NCBI GenBank assembly: GCA_900557175.1
Contig: USSL01000073.1
Coordinates: forward strand, 1-7,826
From: an uncultured Eubacteriales bacterium
Lineage (GTDB): Bacteria; Bacillota; Clostridia; Lachnospirales; Lachnospiraceae
DNA length: 7,826 nt
Reading direction: 5' to 3'
In this document: positions 1 through 6,560 of the stretch, in pieces
How positions within the stretch are numbered: position 1 is the stretch's first letter
Layout: each line of letters begins with the position of its first letter
Translations under genes and position numbers: made by a program
The notes under the pieces: model-generated
What the model saw: only the letters and a program-made list of their open reading frames with translations
Database searches by the model: none
What the model was told of the DNA's origin: nothing

Positions 1-78
1 GGACTTCGTAGGCAACGCAGCGTATCGCAAAACTGTTGCATCGTCCTTACAGCGTGTGTCGTAAGTATTTTGCAACAT
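1..78 (-). CDS. Possible 5' end of a further gene, or part of a repeat; unresolved
   Basis: An ATG at 78-76 opens a frame of 26 codons running off the left edge; it begins MLQNTYDTRCKDDATV. AGGGG lies seven bases upstream (86-90), and the start is 19 bp past the GH13 stop. I do not recognise the peptide. A competing plus-strand frame (from base 2 to TAA at 62-64) ends with RKTVASSLQRVS and could instead be the tail of a convergent gene. The hairpin at 61-84 overlaps both candidate ends. The evidence for either reading is weak, and the stretch could also be non-coding repeat DNA. Confidence 0.2.
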   Translation of the reverse strand, partial: MLQNTYDTRCKDDATVLRYAALPTKS

Positions 79-84
79 ACTTAC
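61..84. other. Small hairpin downstream of the GH13 gene
   Basis: A perfect 8-bp inverted repeat pairs GTAAGTAT (61-68) with ATACTTAC (77-84) around an 8-base loop. It lies 14 bp past the GH13 stop, where a terminator would be expected. Neither strand has a U-run after the stem, so it is at best a weak terminator. Confidence 0.35.
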
Positions 85-97
85 ACCCCTACATTTC

Positions 98-2206
98 TCA
101 CCGCACAAGCACCATTGCCGACTGCGGCGGCATCGTCAGTGTCACTTTGCCACCCTCCACGATGATTTTCTCACGATTTTGCGGACAGACATAACCGTTA
201 CTGTCGCTTTTAATTGCAACACAAAATACAGCCTTGTCCGGCGCTCCGAGCATCCATACCGGTACTGCCACCGCCGCACAATGCTCATTGTTATTTACTG
301 CTACAGCCGCCTGATGCTCACCGTCAAAACGTCCGTAACTTATTATGCCATGTTCACCGTACAAATACTTAAATGAACCATGCGTAAACACATTGCTGCT
401 TTTGTGGATGCGTATCATATCGCGATGAAAACGCAGTAACTCCATATCCTCATGTCCCCACGGATATGTACGGCGGCTGTCAGGATCTGTAAAGCCGCAC
501 ACGCCGGCCTCATCGCCGTAATAAATCGTCGGCGCACCCGGCCATGTCATCTGTATCATGACGGCGCTGCGCATGACTGCTTTATTGACATTTTTTTCTG
601 CAGCGCCGGCCTCTGTTGTCGCAAGACGTCCGACGCGCCGGTTTGTCCGCGTTAAAAAACGGGAATGGTCATGGTTTGACAACTCATTCATTGCAACGTG
701 AAGCGATTCATAATGGAAACGGGACATATGATGGCTCATCGCATCCCGGAAGCTTATGTGATTGCCGAGAAGATCGCCCCGAAACTCATCACTGTGCTTT
801 TCAAGACCGGTCAGAAACCACGTTACCGGCTCCATAAATGCATCATAATTCATTACCGTATCCCACTCATCGCCCTGAAGCCACGGCGCCGGATCACCGT
901 AATGCTCAGCAAGAATAAGCGCATCCGGCCGGACACTTTTCACCGCATTTCTGAAGCGTTTCCAAAACTGGTGATTATACTCCGAAGAATAACCGAGGTC
1001 CGCAGCGACATCAAGCCGCCATCCATCGGCATTAAACGGCGGAGATACCCACTTTTTCGCAATTCTTAAAATGTAATCCTCAAGCTGCTTTGAGCCCTCA
1101 TAATTAAGCTTTGGCAATGTATCATGTCCCCACCAGCCGTCATAAGCATTATTGTACGGCCAGCCTGAGCCTTCACGGAATTTAAAAAAGCTGTTATACG
1201 GACTGTCCTTACTAATATAAGCGCCTTTTTCATAACCGTCCTGCGCTTCGTAAATGCGCTCTTTGTCAAGCCACTTATTAAATGAACCGCAATGGTTAAA
1301 AACACCGTCCAAAATAACACGCATACCGCGCTTGTGGATTTCTTCTACAAGCTTTGCAAAATAAGCATTGCTCGCCTCAAGGTTCCGCTTGTCCGTCACG
1401 CGGCGGATATATTTTGAAGCCATTGTATTTTCATGCTCCCACTCCTTAAGGCATTCGCCATCGTCATAGAGGATTACTGCAAAATGCGGATCTACATAAT
1501 CATAATCCTGTATATCGTACTTATGATTTGACGGCGACACAAAAATCGGGTTCAGGTAAATAACATCAACGCCAAGTCCTTTTAAATAGTCGAGCTTTGA
1601 CATGACGCCCTGTAAATCGCCGCCGTAAAAACGTGCCACATCCATTGTCTGAGGCACAGACGACCAGTCTTTGACCTGCTCAACCTTCTGGTTAATATAA
1701 ACATATTCACCGTCAAGCACATCATTGTCTTTATTCCCATTGCAAAAACGATCTGTAAATATCTGATAAAATACAGCACCCTTTGCCCAGTCCGGCGTTG
1801 TAAAATCCGGTACAAAGCAAAAATTGTAATAATCCTGTACCTCATGCATCACACCGCGCTTATTATAAAAAACAGTTTTTATGCCGTCTGTAATTTTAAA
1901 ATAATAACGCTCGCCTTCCGTACACGGCATTTTTATTTCATAATAATCAAACATCCCGTCCGACTGGTAACGGCGCATCCTGTATGTTTCCTTTTCCGTC
2001 ACAACAAATACAGTTTCGACATTATCTTTTGCTGTTCTGAAACGCAGACGCACCTCGTGACCGCCGCCGAAATTTCTGTATTTGCGATAAAACGGCGTAC
2101 CGTCCGTAAATAAGGCATCCTCAATAAGAACAGGCTTTATTTTTGTAATATATAAATGAAAAAGATTCATCGTTTCCGATGGTGTCAATTTCAAATTAAG
2201 GTCCAT
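98..2206 (-). CDS. GH13 alpha-glucan hydrolase, neopullulanase / cyclomaltodextrinase / amylopullulanase type
   Basis: Likely a cytoplasmic enzyme that cleaves alpha-1,4 (perhaps also alpha-1,6) bonds in maltodextrins, cyclodextrins or pullulan fragments. The 702-residue protein has no signal peptide. Residues about 15-135 form a beta-rich N-terminal module resembling CBM34. The GH13 barrel starts near AVFYQIFTDRF (144-154). Conserved regions are visible: I, DGVFNH (300-305); V, LPKLN (364-368); II, GWRLDVAAD (395-403), nucleophile D399; III, ILAEHYGD (431-438), acid/base E434; IV, NHD (511-513), D513. All three catalytic carboxylates are present. A beta-sandwich C-terminal domain covers about 610-702. 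At 702 residues it exceeds the roughly 590 typical of neopullulanases; extra sequence lies around 241-280 and 470-540. The ATG start has AAGGAG eight bases upstream (2215-2220). It has its own promoter and is separated from ftsH by two hairpins, so is probably transcribed independently. Family assignment is firm; subfamily (GH13_20 versus GH13_39) and exact substrate are not. Confidence 0.93.
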   Translation of the reverse strand: MDLNLKLTPSETMNLFHLYITKIKPVLIEDALFTDGTPFYRKYRNFGGGHEVRLRFRTAKDNVETVFVVTEKETYRMRRYQSDGMFDYYEIKMPCTEGERYYFKITDGIKTVFYNKRGVMHEVQDYYNFCFVPDFTTPDWAKGAVFYQIFTDRFCNGNKDNDVLDGEYVYINQKVEQVKDWSSVPQTMDVARFYGGDLQGVMSKLDYLKGLGVDVIYLNPIFVSPSNHKYDIQDYDYVDPHFAVILYDDGECLKEWEHENTMASKYIRRVTDKRNLEASNAYFAKLVEEIHKRGMRVILDGVFNHCGSFNKWLDKERIYEAQDGYEKGAYISKDSPYNSFFKFREGSGWPYNNAYDGWWGHDTLPKLNYEGSKQLEDYILRIAKKWVSPPFNADGWRLDVAADLGYSSEYNHQFWKRFRNAVKSVRPDALILAEHYGDPAPWLQGDEWDTVMNYDAFMEPVTWFLTGLEKHSDEFRGDLLGNHISFRDAMSHHMSRFHYESLHVAMNELSNHDHSRFLTRTNRRVGRLATTEAGAAEKNVNKAVMRSAVMIQMTWPGAPTIYYGDEAGVCGFTDPDSRRTYPWGHEDMELLRFHRDMIRIHKSSNVFTHGSFKYLYGEHGIISYGRFDGEHQAAVAVNNNEHCAAVAVPVWMLGAPDKAVFCVAIKSDSNGYVCPQNREKIIVEGGKVTLTMPPQSAMVLVR

Positions 2207-2240
2207 TTTTTCGACTCCTTTTGCTCATCATCCTAAAAAT

Positions 2241-2269
2241 ATTGTATACTACATTGCTTTGTTTTACAA
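2241..2269 (-). promoter_or_regulatory. Sigma-A type promoter of the GH13 gene
   Basis: On the minus strand a -35 element TTGTAA (2264-2269, 4 of 6 to TTGACA) is followed by a 17-bp spacer and a -10 element TACAAT (2241-2246, 5 of 6 to TATAAT). Transcription would start near 2235, giving a leader of about 30 bases that contains the AAGGAG site. It lies downstream of both hairpins of the gap, which supports independent transcription of the glycosidase. Confidence 0.6.
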
Positions 2270-2300
2270 TCTTTTTTATATTCTATGTTATTATAAAGGA

Positions 2301-2330
2301 AAAAGGACAGCTTCCGTTCGCTGTCCTTTT
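2301..2330. terminator. Bidirectional terminator-like hairpin
   Basis: A perfect 11-bp stem pairs AAAAGGACAGC (2301-2311) with GCTGTCCTTTT (2320-2330) around the 8-base loop TTCCGTTC. Read on the plus strand it ends in six T followed by GG. Read on the minus strand it ends in TTTTTCCTTT. Stem and T-tract are thus usable both ways. No plus-strand gene is visible, so its likely role is to block minus-strand read-through from ftsH, or to end a short transcript made within the gap. Confidence 0.7.
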
Positions 2331-2387
2331 TTGGAGAAGGTATTTTTTGTTTCTTATGGGGTGTAACAAAAAACTATATAATGTATT

Positions 2388-2396
2388 GGGGGGGGG
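2388..2396. repeat. Homopolymer tract of nine G (C9 on the minus strand)
   Basis: Nine consecutive G lie in otherwise AT-rich intergenic DNA. On the minus strand the C9 tract starts about ten bases past the TATAAT at 2406-2411, so it would sit at or just after the start of any transcript from that site. Tracts of this length are prone to slippage. Confidence 0.9.
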
Positions 2397-2481
2397 TTTA
2401 CGGTTATTATAGTACCATAACTTTCAAAGTAAGTGTTCACAATTTTTTATTTTTTTCAAAATAATTTTTGTACGAAATAAC

Positions 2482-2524
2482 AAGACCTGTCCATGCTTTT
2501 ATACATTTTTCACAGACAGGTCTT
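2482..2524 (-). terminator. Probable intrinsic terminator of the tilS-hpt-ftsH operon
   Basis: A perfect 10-bp stem pairs AAGACCTGTC with GACAGGTCTT (plus-strand 2482-2491 and 2515-2524) around a long 23-base loop. It begins ten bases past the ftsH stop. On the minus strand the stem is followed by GTTATTT after its terminal TT, which is an imperfect U-tract. Position and strand fit an operon terminator; the large loop and broken U-run make it weaker than a textbook one. Confidence 0.6.
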
Positions 2525-2534
2525 CCATTTTTAA

Positions 2535-4361
2535 TTAATTTTCAAACAGTGCATTAAATTCTTCGCCTGTGATTTTTTCCTTTTCAATCAGCAGGTCTGC
2601 ACATTTATGAAGAATTTCAATATTTTCATTAAGAATTTTCCGTGCTTTTTCATGACACTCATCAACAATACGGCGTATTTCACTGTCGATTGCTTTGGCT
2701 CTGTCCTCGCTGTAACCTCTTGTGTGGGCAAGGTCACGGCCAATAAATACCTCGTCATCATCACTGCCGTAATTTAAGAGCCCGATTTCCTCCGACATAC
2801 CGTACTGTGTTACCATCGCTCTTGCTGTATTTGTCGCAGACTTAATATCACTGGAAGCCCCTGTCGTCACATCGCCGAAAATAATTTCCTCCGCCGCACG
2901 TCCGCCGAGAGCAACTGTAATATCCTGAAGCATCTTACTCTTTGTCAAATACATCTCATCCTTCTCAGGAAGCGGCATTGTATAACCGCCGGCGCCCATA
3001 CCTGTCGGAATAATCGATACAGAATATACAGGCCCAACATCAGGCAATACATGGAACAAAATAGCATGTCCGGCTTCATGGTAAGCAGTCAGCTTCTTCT
3101 CTTTCTGAGAAATAACACGGCTCTTTTTCTCAGCGCCGATACCGACCTTAACAAAGGATTTGCGGATATCCGCCTGTGTAATATAAGAGCGGTTTTCGTT
3201 TGCCGCATAAATCGCCGATTCATTCATAAGATTTTCCAAATCCGCACCTGTAAAGCCTGCCGTCGTCTGAGCAATCTGTGCCAAATCCACATCATCGCCA
3301 AGCGGCTTGCCCTTTGCGTGAATATTTAAAATCTGACGGCGTCCTTCCACATCAGGACGTCCGACGCCAACCTTTCTGTCAAAACGGCCCGGTCTTAAAA
3401 TCGCCGGATCAAGAATATCCACACGGTTTGTCGCCGCCATGACAATAATGCCCTTATTGGCGCCAAAGCCATCCATTTCCACAAGAAGCTGGTTTAATGT
3501 CTGCTCACGCTCATCGTGGCCGCCGCCCATACCGGTACCGCGCCGTCTTGCAACCGCGTCAATCTCGTCAATGAAAACGATACAAGGCGAATTTTTCTTG
3601 GCATCTTCAAATAAATCCCGGACACGGGATGCACCGACGCCGACAAACATCTCAACAAAGTCAGAACCTGAAATCGAAAAGAACGGAACACCGGCTTCAC
3701 CGGCAACTGCTTTTGCAAGAAGCGTCTTACCTGTTCCCGGAGGGCCTACTAAAATTACACCTTTTGGAATTCTTGCGCCAAGCTCCATGTACTTTCCCGG
3801 ATCCTTAAGAAAATCAACAATCTCCTCAAGTTCCTCTTTTTCCTCCTGAAGCCCTGCCACATCCTTAAATGTCACCTTCGTATCTCCGGCATTGGTCATA
3901 CGCGCGCGGCTCTTTCCGAAATTCATCATCTTTGTACCGCCGCCACCGCCGCCGGCCGATGCGCCCTGTGCCGAAATGAGGAAAAATAAAAATACAAGCA
4001 TTACGCCGCACATAATCAATGTCGCCGCATTCTCCTCAAACCAGCCCGGACGCTTGATATCTCTGAAGCTGTACGGAATACCCGCATCTGTGAGCTTTGA
4101 AGCCACCTCATTAATATCTGCAGCACTGAACACACGCTCGGTGCTGTCTGTTGTATAAAGATGGACGCGCCCTGTCGGAACTTCAATGTTCTGCTCGATC
4201 ACTGCGCTTGTCACTGTCGTCTCTGCACTGTTTAAATCCTTCAAGAATGCCGAATATGTGTAATTATCCGAATTCACCGAATTGGACAGTACAGAAACAA
4301 CTGCAGCAATGACAACACACAGCAAAAGCAGCGGCCATATATTCAGTTTTTTATTATTCAT
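2535..4361 (-). CDS. ftsH: ATP-dependent zinc metalloprotease FtsH
   Basis: Membrane-anchored AAA+ protease that extracts and degrades misassembled membrane proteins and selected regulators as a hexamer facing the cytoplasm. The 608-residue protein shows every family element in order. Membrane segment 1 is at about 8-26 and an extracytoplasmic domain covers about 27-108. Membrane segment 2 is at about 112-131, then a Gly-rich linker with six consecutive G (137-142). The AAA+ module has Walker A GPPGTGKT (206-213), pore loop FVGVG (239-243), Walker B IVFIDE (261-266) and an SRH ending RPGRFDR (323-329). The protease domain has HEAGH (428-432), with E429 catalytic and H428/H432 as zinc ligands, and D505 as the likely third ligand. 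The ATG start has AAGGAGG five bases upstream (4367-4373). It lies 42 bp after hpt with no terminator between, so it is likely the last gene of the operon. The C-terminus is short, as is usual in many Clostridia. Confidence 0.98.
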   Translation of the reverse strand: MNNKKLNIWPLLLLCVVIAAVVSVLSNSVNSDNYTYSAFLKDLNSAETTVTSAVIEQNIEVPTGRVHLYTTDSTERVFSAADINEVASKLTDAGIPYSFRDIKRPGWFEENAATLIMCGVMLVFLFFLISAQGASAGGGGGGTKMMNFGKSRARMTNAGDTKVTFKDVAGLQEEKEELEEIVDFLKDPGKYMELGARIPKGVILVGPPGTGKTLLAKAVAGEAGVPFFSISGSDFVEMFVGVGASRVRDLFEDAKKNSPCIVFIDEIDAVARRRGTGMGGGHDEREQTLNQLLVEMDGFGANKGIIVMAATNRVDILDPAILRPGRFDRKVGVGRPDVEGRRQILNIHAKGKPLGDDVDLAQIAQTTAGFTGADLENLMNESAIYAANENRSYITQADIRKSFVKVGIGAEKKSRVISQKEKKLTAYHEAGHAILFHVLPDVGPVYSVSIIPTGMGAGGYTMPLPEKDEMYLTKSKMLQDITVALGGRAAEEIIFGDVTTGASSDIKSATNTARAMVTQYGMSEEIGLLNYGSDDDEVFIGRDLAHTRGYSEDRAKAIDSEIRRIVDECHEKARKILNENIEILHKCADLLIEKEKITGEEFNALFEN

Positions 4362-4403
4362 TATTGCCTCCTTAAGCTGTATTCATTTTGCTGTCAGACT
4401 TTA

Positions 4404-4931
4404 TTATTTTTCAACCTCTACAACGCCGATATACGGAAGATTTCTGTATTTCTGAGCATAATCAAGACCGTAGCCGACAACGAACTCGTCCGGAATATCA
4501 AAGCCGACATAATCAACATGAACGTCAGCCACACGGCGCTCCGGCTTGTCAAGCAGTGTACAAATCTTAATATCTTCCGGTTTTCTCTTATAAAGAATTT
4601 CTACAAGATAATGCAGTGTATTGCCGGAATCAATAATGTCTTCAACAATAAGGACATTCTTGCCCTCGATCGACTCATCCAAATCCTTCACAATTTTAAC
4701 TAAACCTGAGCTTTCTGTACCGTTGCCGTAGCTTGATACAGACATAAAGTCCATAGATACAGGAACTGTAATACGCTTTGCAAGCTCACACATGAAAAAT
4801 GCGCCGCCCTTTAATACGCAGATCAGATGCACACTCTTTCCTGCATAATCCTCGCTGATTTTCTGACCGAGCTTTTTAATTCTCTCATCCACTTCTTCTT
4901 CAGTAAGTAAAACTTTAATCTTGTCTTCCAT
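4404..4931 (-). CDS. hpt: Hypoxanthine phosphoribosyltransferase
   Basis: Cytoplasmic purine-salvage enzyme that joins hypoxanthine (or guanine) to PRPP to give IMP or GMP. From the ATG at 4931 the product is 175 residues, normal for bacterial HPRT. It shows the flexible-loop motif SSYG (66-69) and the PRPP-binding loop VEDIIDSGNT (96-105). The LLDKP purine-site segment has its Lys near 129, and the family signature YVGFDIPDEFVVGYGLDYA lies near the C-terminus. A GTG at 4937 would add two residues, but AAGGAG (4941-4946) is only three bases from it and nine from the ATG, so I prefer the ATG. The gene overlaps the end of tilS by 17 bp, which suggests translational coupling, and precedes ftsH as in B. 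subtilis, where the equivalent gene is called hprT. The gene name is hpt or hprT by convention. Confidence 0.96.
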   Translation of the reverse strand: MEDKIKVLLTEEEVDERIKKLGQKISEDYAGKSVHLICVLKGGAFFMCELAKRITVPVSMDFMSVSSYGNGTESSGLVKIVKDLDESIEGKNVLIVEDIIDSGNTLHYLVEILYKRKPEDIKICTLLDKPERRVADVHVDYVGFDIPDEFVVGYGLDYAQKYRNLPYIGVVEVEK

Positions 4932-6414
4932 CGTCACTCTCTCCTTTTATCTTTATCATAAGTACATGTTTTGTAGTTTCCTCTATTTTATAATGCTCAC
5001 TGATACGTCCGCCGTCTGCCGAAGGTATCCAAAGCACATGATGACCGTCCGCAAGAAGCCACAGTCTGTCCCGAAGCGTTCCCGGCACCTTATCATCAAT
5101 CATCAGTCTTGCCACCGTTTTTTGATATCCGCCTTTAATTGTCATATAATCACCCTGACAGCGGTGACGCAGCACAAGACCATCGTTTATTTTATCATAA
5201 TCAAAGCATTTCGTACAGGGATTTTTAAAAAATACAGGAATTTGCCCGACTTTCTCAAACGTCAGCGACAATACACCACCGGGCTGGCTTATTTTTAAGG
5301 ACGACGGCACCGCTACATCCATGAATGCCTCTGTCTTTTGCGCTTCCCTTCTGATTTTTCCTTCTCTTTTTTTCAAAATAATATGATTCTCACACCGCAC
5401 TGCCGCCATGCCGTACGGGAGATGTACCTGCTTTCCCGGCGTGAGCGCCATCAAAGAAAGGACACTCTGCACATGCTTTCCTGTAATATCTTTGAGTTTT
5501 CCTGTTTCCCTTTCAATAAGCATACGCACAAGTGCTTTTTGGATTACAATGTCCTCTGCTGCAAGCACATCGATCAAAAGCCCGACATGCGTCATGCCAA
5601 CAGCCGCACAGCCGGTATCACCTTCTATTTCTGCACCACCGGCTGCTGTAATATGTCCGTCTGTCAAAGGCTGTGCCGCTCTGTCCCACGCTTTTTTTGC
5701 CTGTCGCTCGACATAATTCGACACTTCTAAGGCACCGGCAGCCATGTCCGCGATATGCTCAACAGCTCTCGCATTAATTTCCCGACTCAAATACGGCAGC
5801 ACCTTCAGACGAATTTTATTGCGCGTGTAATCCGCCTCAAAATTTGTCGCATCTGTCCGGTAAGAAATACCGTTTTGTTCAAGAAACTTTTCAATTTCCC
5901 AACGTCTGAGTATTAAAAGAGGACGTATAATATTGCCGCGTACCGGCACAATGCCCGCCATGCCTTTCATATTGCTGCCCCGTACCATATTAAAAATGAC
6001 TGTTTCAGCCAAATCATCCTTATGATGGGCGACTGCAATCACATCGGCACCGCGCTCACACCGCACCTGCTCAAAACACTCATATCTGAAAAGCCGTCCG
6101 CATTCTTCCTCGGAAATGCCCGCAAGCTTCGCTTTTGCCCGGATATCTGCCCTAAAACTTACACAGTCAGCCCCATGCTGTCCGCACCATGACTTTACAA
6201 AAGCTTCATCGCCGTCCGCCGCCGCACCTCGAAGGCCGTGATGAATATGGACTGCTGTAATTTTTAAATCCAGCGCTTTCTTTAAAGACAAAAGCACAAA
6301 AAGAAGGCACATGGAATCTGCACCTCCCGAAACTCCGGCAACAACATGGGCACCGCGCGCCAGCATATGCGTATCCGAAATATATGCCCCCACTCTTTTT
6401 AAAATATCATCCAT
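4915..6414 (-). CDS. tilS: tRNA(Ile)-lysidine synthase
   Basis: ATP-dependent enzyme that converts C34 of tRNA-Ile(CAU) to lysidine, so that the tRNA reads AUA and is charged with isoleucine; usually essential. The product is 499 residues from the ATG at 6414. The N-terminal PP-loop ATPase domain has VSGGADS (28-34), IHHGLRG (57-63), a second-shell AHHKDDLAET (129-138), and YTRNKIR (196-202). A linker and central domain follow, with an Ala/Gly-rich stretch at about 245-285 that looks like a lineage-specific insert. The C-terminal TilS_C domain covers about 405-490 and ends in GGRISEHYKI (468-477), close to the usual G-RISE-YK signature. A TTG three bases upstream (6417) could also serve, but GGAG at 6424-6427 is nine bases from the ATG and ATG is the commoner start. 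First gene of the tilS-hpt-ftsH operon, following spoIIE as in B. subtilis. Confidence 0.97.
   Translation of the reverse strand: MDDILKRVGAYISDTHMLARGAHVVAGVSGGADSMCLLFVLLSLKKALDLKITAVHIHHGLRGAAADGDEAFVKSWCGQHGADCVSFRADIRAKAKLAGISEEECGRLFRYECFEQVRCERGADVIAVAHHKDDLAETVIFNMVRGSNMKGMAGIVPVRGNIIRPLLILRRWEIEKFLEQNGISYRTDATNFEADYTRNKIRLKVLPYLSREINARAVEHIADMAAGALEVSNYVERQAKKAWDRAAQPLTDGHITAAGGAEIEGDTGCAAVGMTHVGLLIDVLAAEDIVIQKALVRMLIERETGKLKDITGKHVQSVLSLMALTPGKQVHLPYGMAAVRCENHIILKKREGKIRREAQKTEAFMDVAVPSSLKISQPGGVLSLTFEKVGQIPVFFKNPCTKCFDYDKINDGLVLRHRCQGDYMTIKGGYQKTVARLMIDDKVPGTLRDRLWLLADGHHVLWIPSADGGRISEHYKIEETTKHVLMIKIKGESDDGRQD
4941..4946 (-). promoter_or_regulatory. Ribosome binding site of hpt, inside tilS
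   Basis: AAGGAG on the minus strand lies within the last codons of tilS. Spacing is nine bases to the ATG at 4931 and three to the GTG at 4937, so it supports the ATG start. Confidence 0.8.
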
Positions 6415-6423
6415 CAATTATCA

Positions 6424-6427
6424 CTCC
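6424..6427 (-). promoter_or_regulatory. Ribosome binding site of tilS
   Basis: GGAG on the minus strand is nine bases before the ATG at 6414 and six before an in-frame TTG at 6417. Both are usable spacings; ATG is preferred by codon. Confidence 0.6.
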
Positions 6428-6466
6428 GCATATTTGCTGTTAGATTCACAAAAATCCCTTATGTGT

Positions 6467-6496
6467 ATCATAGCATGAACACGCGCCGGCGTGCAA
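6467..6496 (-). promoter_or_regulatory. Extended -10 promoter of the tilS-hpt-ftsH operon
   Basis: The minus strand reads TGCTATGAT, an extended -10 (TGn plus TATGAT, hexamer at 6467-6472, 5 of 6 to consensus). An 18-bp spacer separates it from a weak -35 TTGCAC (6491-6496). Transcription would start near 6460, with a leader of about 45 bases to tilS. The spacer is unusually GC-rich and holds the palindrome CGCCGGCG (6484-6491). It lies after the spoIIE stop and the inverted repeat, so it would separate the operon from spoIIE. Confidence 0.5.
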
Positions 6497-6500
6497 CGTC

Positions 6501-6533
6501 ATTTCCCCGGAATTTCATAAATTCCGGGGAAAT
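6501..6533. repeat. Perfect 15-bp inverted repeat between spoIIE and tilS
   Basis: ATTTCCCCGGAATTT (6501-6515) pairs perfectly with AAATTCCGGGGAAAT (6519-6533) around a 3-base loop CAT. It begins 27 bp past the spoIIE stop, where a terminator is expected. Neither strand has a proper U-run after the stem (minus: GACGTTGC; plus: CATAAAATTC). It may be an atypical spoIIE terminator, a 3'-end stabiliser, or an operator just upstream of the tilS promoter. Confidence 0.8.
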
Positions 6534-6560
6534 CATAAAATTCAGGCAATTTTTTATATA

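Larger units (their letters stand above)
2207..2534. other. 328-bp gap between ftsH and the GH13 gene
   Basis: AT-rich and without a credible gene. In minus-strand order it contains the ftsH terminator hairpin (2482-2524), a perfect -10 hexamer TATAAT (2406-2411), a G9/C9 tract (2388-2396), a bidirectional terminator-like hairpin (2301-2330), and the GH13 promoter and ribosome binding site (2207-2269). A plus-strand TATAAT also occurs at 2377-2382, without a good -35. Confidence 0.7.

Noticed and set aside
698..1069. Plus-strand 123-residue open frame opposite the GH13 gene
   Set aside because: Antisense to the catalytic core of a clear GH13 enzyme; no independent start signals or recognisable family.
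2255..2269. CcpA cre-like sequence TTGTAAAACAAAGCA over the GH13 -35
   Set aside because: It keeps the flanks of a cre box but lacks the central CG, so it is not a convincing catabolite-repression site despite the suggestive position.
2221..2412. Plus-strand 63-residue hydrophobic open frame in the ftsH-GH13 gap
   Set aside because: It starts with TTG without a well-placed ribosome site, runs through the 2301-2330 hairpin and the G9 tract, and looks like a by-product of AT-rich DNA.
2333..2412. Plus-strand 18-codon frame from the ATG at 2356, behind GGAGAAGG
   Set aside because: The purine-rich site is about 15 bases or more from the ATG, no promoter is visible, and the frame is translated from the G9 tract (GGG run).
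3439..3849. Plus-strand 136-residue open frame opposite ftsH
   Set aside because: It lies antisense to the conserved AAA+ core; its Ser/Pro-rich composition is a shadow of ftsH codon use.
3935..3960. CCG/CCA-rich run resembling a trinucleotide repeat
   Set aside because: It simply encodes the Gly-rich linker (G137-G142) after the second membrane segment of FtsH, in frame.
5338..5730. Overlapping plus-strand frames of 130 and 102 residues opposite tilS
   Set aside because: Two long frames antisense to the same low-complexity part of tilS, with Cys/Ser-rich composition and no family match; shadows.
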